Shown here piece by piece: positions 45,690 through 57,781 of a stretch of DNA of 64,000 bases. The notes beneath the pieces were generated by a model. That model saw only the letters and a program-made list of their open reading frames with translations, made no database searches and was not told the DNA's origin. Source of the stretch: Hedera helix (taxonomy: Eukaryota > Streptophyta > Magnoliopsida > Apiales > Araliaceae); the NCBI GenBank assembly GCA_947179155.2, contig OX359275.1:4963501-5027500 (forward strand), written 5' to 3'. Position 1 is the first letter of the stretch, and each line of letters starts with the position of its first letter. Position numbers and translations under genes: made by a program.

Positions 45690-48600
45690 TGTGACACCTC
45701 AGGATTTTTAGAGTAATTCCAACTAAGGATTATGATGAATTAAGTAAAGGTTAACATTTAAAAACCTAGTGTTAAATGATAGAGGTATTAAGGAATGATT
45801 TATGATGTAAACAAAATGCTAAATGACCTATGTGGTTCACTGAATATGTTGAATATATTACAAAGAGAAATGAAATGTGAAGAAGATTTATGAATATGAA
45901 TTAAGAAAAGGAGGTTGAATATGTAGAGTATAAATGATGTGCAATAGAGAGTATGAAATAAGTGGATTGAATAAGGGTAAGTGCGGTTTAAGAAAGGAAT
46001 TTGTTTAGAAAATGGAAAACTATCTTGATAAATGGTAATGTTACGCAGAAATTGTAAATTGAGTTAAGAATTTAATATTCTGACAGTTACGACCATTACG
46101 ATGTTATCCATGTAAGTTATGGATATTAAGGAGGTAAAATATGATTATTATGAATTTAGTTGTTATTTATCAAGATAAAGGGATAACACGGTGCTATAAG
46201 TAAAATACGTATGATTATTACGGTAATTATGATTCCGAGGACGGAATCCTGTTAAGGGGGGAAGAATATGAGGACCCAAATTTTCAGATTTTACTTAATA
46301 AAATTAAATAAGAATTTAATTAACAAGATTATCAAAGTTGTTTAAATTATTTATGATGTGAGTAATTTAAAGTATGTAAAGGAAATTTAATTGGTAAATT
46401 AAATTTGTACAAAGATGGTAATAAAATTTTATTTGAAAAGGAAATTAATTGTTTAAAAATAATTTATTAAGAATAAGAGAAATTACATGTAATGGTATAA
46501 TAAAATTATTGTGGAGGTACAAGAATTATTAGTTAAATGAAAAGTTAATGAGGGAGTTAATAATAATGTAATTATTGATTTTAGAATTAATCAATAATTA
46601 TAGAGGAAGTTTAGAAATTAATTATAAAAAAAAGTAATTATATGAATTATATAATAATAAATTATATAATTTATATAAGGAAATTAAAGTAAGGTATGGA
46701 GAAAATAATAATTATATAAATTATATAAGAACAATTATATAATTTATATAAGAGGATTAAATTGAATAAGGATGGAAGAATTTTTTTTATAAATTGTACT
46801 TTGGGTAAAATGGAAATTAATTAAGAATAAAAGTAATTATATAAATTGTATAATAATAAATTATATAATTTATATAAGGAAAGTTAATATAAATAGTAAA
46901 GAAATAATAATTATATAAAAATGATTATATAATTTATATAAGGAGAATACATTAATTAAGAAAGGAAATATAATTGTGCAAATGGTACAAGATTTTATTA
47001 TATGGTGTATAATTAAAGTGTGCCAAATAAGTAAAGAAATAAAAAATGAATGAAAAGAAGGAATGTTTTAATTATGTTTATGTATAAAGAAATTTTTATG
47101 CGTGTACAAAATTTATCAAGTAATGAACCCGAAAAAGGTATAAATATTATTTATAAATCATGTTATGATTTTTGGTAAAATAAAATAAATATTTTATATA
47201 ATGTGTATAAAATATTTTTTGCACGAAATGATTATGTAATGTATTTAATTCTTAATTTTTCATGTTGTTAATCCGAATTGGCTAGGTCGGTTGGCGTGGG
47301 TTTAGGTCGGTGGACTTGAACAAAATTTTAAAAATAATTCATGCATGTAAGCTTCATAAGGAATAAGGAAATAAGGAAAAGAAAAAAAAAACAAAAACAC
47401 ATTTCCTCTCCATTTCTTTATCTTTCCACCGAACACCACCACCATGCCACCCAAGACCACCATAGCCATCAAGGAAAGAAATCAAGGAGTGATAACAAGC
47501 TTCAAGGATGAAGTTTATAAGCTTTAGAAGGTATAAAACTTTATTTATTTGGAATTATTTTGATATTTTGGTGATAAATTATTGTTGTGAAAAATTAGAA
47601 AATAAATAGAATAATTATTCTAGATAATTTTTAGATGTATATCTATGGATTATATGATTTTTGGAACAATTTTGTTGGGAAAAATTGGAGCAAAATGGTG
47701 TTTTTAGATGGTTGTTTGGCTACTGTATTCGGCAGAAAGAAGAAGAAAACAAATTTAGGGCTGGCGCGCATTTTTTTCCAGACGCGGAGGTAAAACGACG
47801 TCGTTTTGGGGGCGCGCGGAAGAAGCAGCAGCGCCATGCGCGGAGGCTTCTGGAAACGGCAAGGAAACGTCACCGTTTGGCGTCGGCAGGGGGGCCGTGT
47901 GCAATGCGCGGCCGACGGCAACACGGTGAAATTACCAGCGTGCCCCTGGTCTTTTCCGTTAATACCAAGCGTGTCATTGGGCTCAGAAATTACGGTGTTG
48001 CCCCTGAGCTTTCCGGAAAATGCCAAATGTGTCCCTAAGGTCGCGAAAATTATGAAAATGCCCCTAGAAATTGGTTTTTAATTAAATAAATGTTTAAAAG
48101 TTATTTAAAAATTATAGAAAATTATAAAAAATTTAATAAAAATATAGAAATGATATTTGAGCATTAAATTTAATATTTTTGTAAAAATATTAAATATTGG
48201 GCATTAATATTTAAATATTTTAAATATTAATCTAATAAGTTTAAAATTTAGAAAATGGTTAAATGAAAATTCGGACAACCTAATATGCTAAATTTTATTC
48301 GATGAGCCGGGTTTTCCGCATTGAATGTGTTTTATATTAAGTTAAATTAATATATTAAGGGACGTGGTTAATATAATTAACCATATTAATTAGTAATTGA
48401 CCAGTACCCTAAAATAAATCATCGGGTAGGGTTAATTACATTATAGTTGATATTAATTATTTAAATTAATATCATGAAAGGATAAATAATTATTAATTGA
48501 TTATCTTATGGTCATAGGTTGTTTGAGAAAGGTTTTTGAACTACCAATTCAATAATTGGACGTCAAGGCAAGTTCTTCAGTACTTGTATGTTAAATGTTT

Positions 48601-49467
48601 GTCTGTTATGATATGTAATTCTTGTTTCAAGTGCATATAAATTATGTGTTATGTGATATGTGGACAATATGACAACGATGTGTACTTTGTGCTATAATAT
48701 GAATGTATGTAAGATATAATGCTTAAATAGAAGCACAACACATGATGTATGACACACACAGAACATGATATACTATGTGCTACGTGAAGCATGAAAAGTG
48801 TAAACTGTTGAACTTGTTGAGCCGTTGTGCTTATTACTTGCATAATATACATATTTGCAGGTAAAGATATAAATTTCAAGAATATCAGATTATGTTAGAG
48901 ATGGATCAACTTAGAAGGTTGTAAATGAAACTGTTATATTCAATGTGGTAAATTGCAAAGTTTATATTGATGTTTCGTATGTACATATATATTGGATCCG
49001 GATAGGACGAATATAGTTAAATTGTGAACCGTATTTGTTCAAGATTGTTGTAGAATTAAGTTATGAATCGTGATTGTTCAAGATGATTGTTACGATAGAG
49101 AATATTATATGTCTAATTATAAATTATGAAACAAAGAAGGTTGTATGAATATAAATAATATTAAAATTTGAATGTTGAGCTTTATGATACTTGTAACAGA
49201 AAGAAAAAGTAAAAGTTGCGATCATGGGACTAGGACCGAGATATAAGGATTTTAAATATCCAAATATTTTAATACAATGATTGATTGAGAAAAAGAAAAA
49301 AATTTATACCGAAAAATTTGGTAATTGATGACTGTAAAGTCAATTAATGGATTAAATAAGGTGATTAAAGATTTATTAACGGACCGAAATTTGGACGTTA
49401 AGGGAATAATGTATAACAAATGTGAAATTTAAGGTAATAAGGTTTGTCGAATTTCCGGGTCGTTACA
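45690..49467 (+). mobile_element. Ty3/gypsy (Tekay/Del-like) LTR unit, TSD AACAA, internally deleted
   Basis: Starts TGTGACACCTC and ends GGGTCGTTACA, flanked by AACAA at 45685-45689 and 49468-49472. The paralogous plus Angela copy has an uninterrupted ttgttcata at the matching site (about 56172), confirming the insertion. Internally, gattccgaggacggaatcc then ggggggaagaa (46230-46268) looks like the end of a chromovirus pol plus polypurine tract. The next bases, TGAGGACCC (46270), look like a 3' LTR start. So this is probably a 3.2-kb 3' LTR plus a short remnant rather than a simple solo LTR. TATA-like tataaata at 47139. GC-rich ORFs at 47643-48081 lie within the LTR. Confidence 0.72.
47792..47807. 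promoter_or_regulatory. 16-bp perfect palindrome AAAACGACGTCGTTTT
   Basis: Perfect palindrome with an ACGT core (bZIP-type) in the GC-rich part of the gypsy LTR. A 10-bp version (ACGACGTCGT, 61230-61239) occurs in the unrelated Athila-like LTR. Regulatory role is inference only. Confidence 0.5.
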
Positions 49468-49472
49468 AACAA

Positions 49473-50350
49473 ACCTGTTTCTGTAGTAGAAACTTCACTA
49501 AGTTTCTTCTACTTAGCTACTGCAAGTTACTCTTTGTAGTTCCTCTTCCAATGCCCCGACTTATTGAAGTGAAAGCAAACTCCTTTGCTTTCTGGTTCAC
49601 TTTTCTTTTTTATTCTTTTTAGGTGTCTTTGCCTTCTTTTTCTTTTTTTTTAGACTTCTCTAAAGTACCTTTGGCCCTCTTCTTTTTCTTGGAAGAATCA
49701 TCCACTAGCAAGACTTGGTCTTTCTTAGATGAAAAATGACTCTCAGCAGTCTTTAACATGCTAAGCAACTCAGGTCAGATGACGTTTAACTTATTCATGT
49801 GGAAGTTCACAAGAAATTATGAAAAAGAGTCGGGGAGTGACTGCAAGATCGAATCTTGAATCAACTCTCCATCCATTATAAAATCTAGTTGTCTTAATTA
49901 TTCTATCAAATTGATCATCTTTAGGACATGTGTCTGTACAGTAGTGCCATCAGTTATCGTTGAGCAGAAGAGTTCCTTTGATATCTCATATATGGCCGAT
50001 CTATTTTGCTCACCATACAAATCCTAAAGGTGAAGCAACTAGTAGGAGCATCCATTTTTTTATGTTGACGCTTTAACTTGTTATTCATGGATGCCAACAT
50101 GATGCACTGAGCCACATGTGCATCATCCTGTCACTTCTTAAAAGTAACAATCTCTTTCTCAAAGGTATTGTTTGTAATGTTTATAGGGACAAACAAGTTA
50201 ATGACATATGTTAGCTTTTCTGTAGTGAGAACAATTCTTAAATTCTTTAACTAATTTGTGTAGTTTGGTCCAGTTAACTCTAATATGCTCCACATTGAAT
50301 TGAGTTAGACATTGCAAAATTCTGAAAGTGAAAATTTAACAATATTTTAG
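49473..50350 (-). pseudogene. Angela-like gag remnant (minus copy)
   Basis: Continues the minus element beyond the gypsy insertion. A degraded zinc knuckle reads CFHFNKSGHWKRNY (about 49525-49570). Upstream fragments contain ICMVSKIDRPYM-like and MDAPTS residues, homologous to the plus-copy gag at 55400-56180. Numerous stops. Confidence 0.75.
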
Positions 50351-50953
50351 CACGCATTCATTTTATTAATCACCAAGTTAATTAGGTCTTTATTTAAAAT
50401 GGCCTCTCTCACTATTTTCATCAAACTATATAACCATCCATAAACAATTCGAAAATCTAGTTAAAGAATTGCTAGTGAGATTAAGGATCCTATTTTATAA
50501 ATATATAGTCTCGTGTGTGCACAACAAAATTATATATATATAAATAAGTAAATAACTTTTTGTCAATTACATCACCGTGTAACTCATTATTTTGCCTCTT
50601 AGATTATTATAATCATTTGTGTGCACATCCGAATCAAAATTATCTAAGTTAAGTTTAACTTAGCATTTTCATATAAATGAGGAGAAAAGAACAGTTCTTG
50701 TGTGTGCATAACAAAACACGTACTGTTCAATTTCTTATAAACATCCAATATAATAAAACCAACATCTCAAATATTTAATACAAGCCTTGTATGTGCACAA
50801 CAAACTCATATTAAATATTTAATACTCTATTTCTTTTACATACTAGAAGGTGACGTTCAATATTCTTAATGTCTTTGAATGTTACAACTTAATATTTTCT
50901 TTCTTGAGGGTTTTTATATTATTAGTCTCATTTTATTTAGCGTGCATGCATGC

Positions 50954-51032
<79 letters not shown>

Positions 51033-51550
51033 ATATTAAACATATATCTCATGTATAATAATATATTAATATATAGATAGCATGCACTTATAGAATATTA
51101 TATTCTACTTGGGATGATTATGAACTTTATACTAGTTTGGTTCACTCGAGCCACTAAGTGAACCAAACGGTTAAACTTATTGTGCAAGAACAAAACCACA
51201 AATATAACTAATACATTCAAACCCGGGCTCCAATACAAATGGGTCTTAAATGCTCCTTGCTCTTCAGCTCTAATTTTTCAAGTAATTCTACCTAATCCCA
51301 TTACAATCTATTTTCATAAAATAAAAATCTTGATTAATAGTTAAGGGAAAGTACATAGGAGGGAGGTAGAATTTACACAAGAAAATTAGACAGGCAAGAT
51401 ATGCAGACCCCATTTATAAAAAACATTCATTCAAGCATCCAACAAATATAAATCTAATCTCATTGGTTAATAGTCTATAATCAACCCCTTTATTATCATA
51501 CATGTCATCACATGTATCAATATTCCATTCATCACGTGAATTAAAACCAT

Positions 51551-51585
<35 letters not shown>

Positions 51586-51809
51586 ATCATTTGATGAACA
51601 ATTTTAGTTTGCATAAAATCCAATTTTATGTTAAAATAAAACTCTTTATTTAAAATTTAAAATCTCCAAAAATAAACCTTTTATTTTATTTTTTTAAAAA
51701 TTATATAAAATTTCATAACCTGGACTTTCTGCTGCTCAGCACCCTGATGTTGTGGGCTAGGCCAAAACCAACACCCCGATGCTCAAAAACAGTTCATTCA
51801 CAGCACCCC
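50351..51809 (-). mobile_element. Leader of the minus Angela-like element, cut by the plus element
   Basis: Long untranslated leader between PBS and gag. It aligns in inverted orientation with 53810-54900 of the plus element; examples are ctccctcctatgtactt (on minus, about 51345) and gtttattt runs. Contains AC (50970-51029) and AT (51554-51581) microsatellites. The 5' LTR of this copy is absent: at 51810 the plus-element LTR begins. Confidence 0.75.
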
Positions 51810-53606
51810 TGAAAGTAGTATGCCCTCAAGCCAATCATATTTGATATGATAAAGCATTTACTTGGTAATCTTATTCGTTTATTAAAAAAAGTTTATTTAA
51901 AGATATTTTTTTTATTCATAATTAATCAGTTGAATTAATTAAAGGAATAAAACCCAAAGTTTTAAGCAATATTTTTAGAATCATGATGACGATTATACTA
52001 ATGATATCTAAATTCTAGATAACCCAAAACTAAAATTGTTCCTAATTGTGAGATCACTAAAATTGAGATTTATGAATCTGGATATATTAGTACATACTAT
52101 GCTTGCTCTTATGAAGATGATGATTGATCTCATAATTATTTGTGTGGAGACACTAAAATAAGTATGTAGGTGTTTATTGGAGAATAAGGTCACTGAACGT
52201 GACTCGCTAAAAGAACAACTAATGGAGTTTTACTTGTCTGTCAATAAGGGTTCGTTATGTAATAGCAGTACAAGTAATTATTAAACTTGAGGTCATCATA
52301 GTGTTTTGTGTATAATGAGTTATACTTTGATATATTCCTTAAGATATTTAGGGTATATTAAGGGGTATGCTTGTGTATAATAAGTTCTATATGAAGATAG
52401 GTGAATGATCAACAGAGAATCTATCATTTCTAGTAAAAGGAGTGAATTTTCTATGTGATTTGATAAATGACAACTTAGTAGTCCTTGACCAAGGCATAAT
52501 AAAATTAAAAAGGAGTTTCTAATTTACATTATTTAGAGTTATGATCAAAAAAATTGAAACGCATATGATCAAAAAAAATAAGGCTTGACAGTAATTTCAT
52601 GTCTTATATTTGATTGAGACATTGTATGATAGAAAGATTGAATTGTACGATAACTATTCGCGAAAATGTTCTCTTATAATAAAATTTTAAAATCTATATT
52701 ATCTGAAAAGTCGTTGATCGTTAAGGGGGCTTACCCTTATTGTGAAATAAATATTATTTATTTAAAGAAATTAAATAGTTTAATTTATTTATATAAATAA
52801 GATTAGAATTGTTCTAATTGATTTATTCTACAACCAGTTTAATATGGAGAACCTAAAGGGTGATACCGCAAAAGAAAAATATTTATTTAAGAAGTTAAGT
52901 GGCATAATCGTAATAATAGATTAAGTATATTAAATTTATTCTATGGTGATAGAATAAATTAAATAGCTTAATATTTATTATTTAGTATTTTGTAAATACT
53001 AAATATAAATTAATAAGAAGAGTCTTATTATTATTATTACTAATATTATTATTATTATTTAGTTCCTAAATGGTTTAAAAATTAATTAATAAGAGTACTA
53101 CCATATTAGTTCCTAATTAGATTAGGAGTTTAATTAAAAATCATACTCTTAAAAAATTTAGGAGGTTTATCTATATCTATAAATAATAGGAGTTTTATTA
53201 TGGATTAGGGTTACATATACTTTCATAAGATTTGGGAGAGTACTCACATTATTCTCTATATTTAAGGAATTAGAAGAGAGAGAAAACTAGGGTTTGTCAC
53301 CACCCACTTTTTAAATTCATATTTTTCTTGGTGGATCATCTCTAGAGGATACACACTTGGGTAGCTAACGTTGATCTATAGAATCTAATTGGTTGATTTG
53401 AAGAAGAAAGTGAAGGAATTAGAGTTGAACTCGTACATGTGGAAGTTTAGTGCCTATAAGGGTATAATTCTCTAACTCCATCTTGTTTAATTAATAATTA
53501 TGCATAAAGGTAAATCCTGGTTATGGTTTATAAAATTTTAAATTATGATTTTACCATACTTTCGTTATTATAATACAATTTGGTTGTATGTTCATGAATT
53601 TTTACA
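51810..53606 (+). repeat. 5' LTR of the plus Angela-like element (1797 bp)
   Basis: Starts TGAAAGTAGTATGCCCTCAA and ends ttttaca before the primer site. The length and the ATGCCCT head resemble BARE-1/Angela LTRs as I recall them. Aligns in inverted orientation with 41312-42532. Confidence 0.82.
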
Positions 53607-54587
53607 AACTAGTAGTGGCATCAAGAGCTAAACTTTATACGAATTATTAATTGTTTGATTCGGTATATGTATGAGTATGTGCTTAGAATAATTTATTGGA
53701 CATAATTTGTTGTATAAAATCATGGGTCTTGAAAATCAATTTTAAATCGTGTTTTGCAAGAAGTAAATTAAAAAAAAAACGATTTTTTTTTGAAAAATCG
53801 TGAATTGGTTCTGCAGTTTCGGCACTGCAGCACCTTAACGTAGTTATAATCCAGCGCCGCCGCGCCTACTTTAAGTGTATTTCCGGGCGATGCAGCGCCT
53901 GTGTGAAAAATTCATCTTTGCTTTGTTTTGTTTTCCTTTTAAGGTTTTGCAGATTTTCAGAAATTAAATAAAAGGTTTATTTTTAAATAATTTTATAATT
54001 AAAATAAAAAGTTTATTTTAAACTTAAAATTGAATTTCATGCAACTTTAAATTGCTTATTAAATAATATTGATTTATATATGAAATAGTTTTAATTCATG
54101 AGATGAATATTTTTGTATTGATATATATGATAATATAAGGGATTGATAATGGACTATTGACCAATGAGATTGTATTTATTTTATGTGGATGCATGAATGA
54201 ATGGGTTTTTTTATAAATGGGTCATGTGTACCTCGTCTTATCTAATTTTTCTTTATGTAAATTCTATCTCCCTCCTATGTACTTCCCCTTGACTGTTGAT
54301 CAATGTTTCTATTTTATGAAAATAGTTTTAATATGATTAGATAGAATAATTTGAAGAATTGGAGCGAAGGACCAAGGAGCGCTTGAAGACCCATTTGTTA
54401 CATTTGTACGTATTTGTTCTTGCACCTCATGTTTGACCTTTTGGTTCACATGGTGGCTTTAGTGAAACAAATTAAAATAAAATTACATAATCAATCCAAG
54501 TAGAATATAGTATTCTATATGCACATGCTAATTATGTATATATTATATGTTATCAAATATGCTTCACATGTTAAATAATATGACGCG

Positions 54588-54661
<74 letters not shown>

Positions 54662-54664
54662 GTG

Positions 54665-54696
<32 letters not shown>

Positions 54697-55399
54697 TGCG
54701 CACTAAACAAGATATGACAATTAATAACAAACCCCTTAAAGAAAATATATTAAGTTATAATGTTCAAAAATATTATCGAACACCGTATTCTAGTATGATA
54801 AAACGATATAGTATCAAATACTCAATATACGTTTATTGTGCACACACAAGACTTATATCGATTACTTGATATGTTGTTCGATCACATTGGATGCTTATAA
54901 AGAATTAAATAATACTGTTTTGTTGTGCACATGCAAGGACTGTGTTTTTCTCTATACTTATATAAAAGTGTTAGGTATGACTTAACTTAGATAATTTTGA
55001 TTCGGATGTCACACACTTGATCATTATAATCTAAGAGGCAAAATTAAAAAGAGTTATATGTTGATGTAATTGACAATGAGTTATCTACCTATTGAATAAA
55101 TTATAGTTTGTTGTGTACACACAAGGGTATACTTATGTCGATAAGATACTTATGTCACTAGCAAATCTTTAATTAGATTTGTCGAACTATATATTGAGGA
55201 TAATATAATTTGATGAAAATAGTGAGAGCTACCAATTTAAATAAAGACATAATTTATTTTGGTAATTAATAAAATGAATGCATGTTAACGTTGTTATTAA
55301 TATTCACTTACATAATTTTTCTATGTTTAATTCACTAACACTGCATAACATATTGGATGCTAATAATTAATTAAATTGAATTGTTCAGATTGATTAAAC
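53607..55399 (+). other. Leader of the plus Angela-like element
   Basis: About 1.8 kb between LTR and gag with no long ORF. Holds a GC-richer block (53820-53910), a compound microsatellite (54591-54701: AT, then GT, then GCGT) and sequence homologous to the minus-copy leader. Confidence 0.7.
54591..54701. repeat. Compound microsatellite (AT)n(GT)n(GCGT)n
   Basis: About 68 bp of AT, then about 9 GT units, then about five GCGT units. A similar compound tract occurs at the homologous place in the minus copy (50941-51029). Confidence 0.95.
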
Positions 55400-56180
55400 A
55401 AATTTGAGAATAGTTTTTAGTGCTAAAAAGCTAGCATATGTCCTTAATTTGCCTATCCCTATAAATATTATAGACAATGCCTCTGAGGAAGAGATAACTA
55501 CTTATGAAGTGGCAAGATGATGCACCTATGACTCAATGCATCATGCACATATTCATGAGTATCGAGTTACAATGTTAACACGAGAAAATGGATGCGCCTA
55601 CTATATTGTTACACCTTCATGAGTTGAATGGTGCGCAAAATAGGTTAATTAGATATAAGATATTTATGGAGCTCTTTCGATCTACAATAACCGATGACAT
55701 TACAGTATAGACTCATGTCTTAAAGATGATCAAATCGATTGATCAATTGGGATAACTGGATTTTGTCAAGGATGGAGAGTTGAGTCAAGATTTGATCTTG
55801 CAGTCACTCATTGACTCATATTCACAATTTATTGTGAACTTCAACGTAATAAACTAGATGTTAGTTGAACTAATTTGCTTAATATGTTGAAGACTACTGA
55901 GAGTCACTTTCCTTCCAAGAATGCTAAGTTTTATTGGTAAATGAATCTTTCAGGAAGCGGAAGAGGGCTAAATGTGTTTATGAGGAGTCAAAAAAGGTAG
56001 AAGGCAAAAAAGAAATGCACTAAATAAAGGACATAAATAAAAGTGATCCCGAGGGCAAATGAGTTTTCTTTCATTGCGATAAGCTGGGACACTAGAGGAG
56101 GAAGTGCAAGGAGTATCTTGTAATAGTTAAGTAGATGAAGCTCGGTGAAGCTTCTACTACTGATATAAATTTGTTCATAA
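55400..56180 (+). pseudogene. Angela-like gag remnant (plus copy)
   Basis: Reads in shifting frames KLAYVLNLPIP, WQDDAPMTQCIM, MKWQDDAP-type and LHELNGAQNRLIRYK. Then a nucleocapsid finger with one stop (FFHCDKLGH, stop, RRKCKEY; about 56064-56115). Typical Copia gag order; inactive. Confidence 0.8.
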
Positions 56181-56238
56181 TAAAATAAAACTTTTTATAA
56201 GTCAAGTTCTACTTGAGTATTAGATACCGGATAATGGT

Positions 56239-57781
56239 TGTTAGAGTTCATGCCCTAGAGGCCAATTATTTGATGTAATTGCTTAACAATTTGATATTAT
56301 ATTTGATTGAATAAATGAATTATTTTATTATGATTTTATTTACTGCGTTATATAAATATTAGCATAATAAAAGTCCTTAGAATAGTGATATGAATTATAT
56401 AGCTTCAAGTATGTGACTTGAACATGAGATTATATAATTACAATTAGTATCATTGTTCTTAAATGTCCCTAGTCGAGTATCATTATTAATGGGACAACAA
56501 TGATGCATTGAGACTAGTATGTGGATTGACTGATGGTTAAATCTCATTGGTCATAAATATATGAGATATTGAGTCAATGCATATGTACATGTTAGAGAAC
56601 AATGTACTGGACAGACTCACCATGAGAATTCTACGTGGAGCATTATGCAAAGTGTCATAAGAATTTCTCATACTGACAATGATGTAATGATCATTCGACC
56701 TAAAATCACTATATTATTACACAAGAATTTATGTATTTTGATATCATCAAAAGTCACCTTTAATAGGGTGGACAATAAAGGTGATTATTAGGTACATCAT
56801 GAATCGTGTGAGGAATATGAGTGATCTAGATGGAATTTAACCCTCCTATATATTAGAGGTGATATCCATAGGCCTCTTGATTGAGTAGGACTGTAAAATA
56901 CATGGCCATGCTCAAATAGTGATTTGTTTCACATAGTCTACTCATTGATCAAGAAAACTCAGATTAAATTATGAAGAGTGTGACACATTCCATGCCTCGA
57001 GTCTAATCCAGGATGTCAAGGTTAAAATGATTAAATTACATTGAAACATTGGTCACAAAAATGTTTCATCAAATCACCGATCTTATTATTATTTGGGTAG
57101 CAGTGATGCATTACTAGATGTCGCTCACTGTTTATAATTTTATAATATGATTTTAAAATTATTGCTAATATAATAATAACCTATAGGGTCACACACTAAG
57201 AACGTAGTTAAAAGGGAATTAATTTAAATTGTTAGGATTTAAATATATCAATATGATTGATAGTATTTAAATAAAGAATTTAAATTAATAGGATAATTTG
57301 TATATATGTATATTAATTAAGTAAGACTTAATTAAAATATAATATATATAAATTCGGATTTTATTTTTCTAATTAGGTTTTGGTTAATTCTTTTAACTGC
57401 TATATATACATGATATATCAGCTATTTTAAGTACGTGAAAATCAAAACCTAAACCCTAGCCGCTTTCAGAAAGAGACTAAAGAGAAAAACTTAGTAAATC
57501 CAGATCCAAATCCAGATCTTGGCGGCTAGTACCGTGACTCTCTTTGCTGCAGATTGTGGGACGATTCGCGGGGTGTTCGTGTGGATACCATAGAAACGCA
57601 GTTTCATTGGATTGTGTTGAAGATTTGAAGCCTTTCCAGAATTCCATTGACTCCATTCAAGCTCGGATAATCGGTAAAAATATATCTAAACCTCTGAATT
57701 AATATGTTTTCGCACGAATCTTATTTTAGGGTTTAAATTTTTTTTTGAAATTCCGCTACATTTATATGTCGAAACCCTACA
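56239..57781 (+). mobile_element. Copia solo LTR (1543 bp) inserted beside the protease DTG
   Basis: Starts TGTTAGAGTTCATGCCCTAG and ends GAAACCCTACA. Flanks atggt and ggtct share GGT only, so the target duplication is imperfect. Comparison with the minus copy (VLDTG followed directly by a tctcacatat-type sequence) shows the host sequence is continuous once this unit is removed. TATA-like tatatata at 57402; no internal region, so a solo LTR. Its head resembles the Angela-like LTR head. Confidence 0.78.

Noticed and set aside
47643..48081. Overlapping GC-rich ORFs on both strands (127, 125 and 91 codons)
   Set aside because: They lie inside a gypsy LTR, match no family I know, and are expected where GC-rich sequence lowers stop frequency.
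50850..51080. ORF with a long Thr-His repeat
   Set aside because: Artefact of an AC microsatellite in a retroelement leader.
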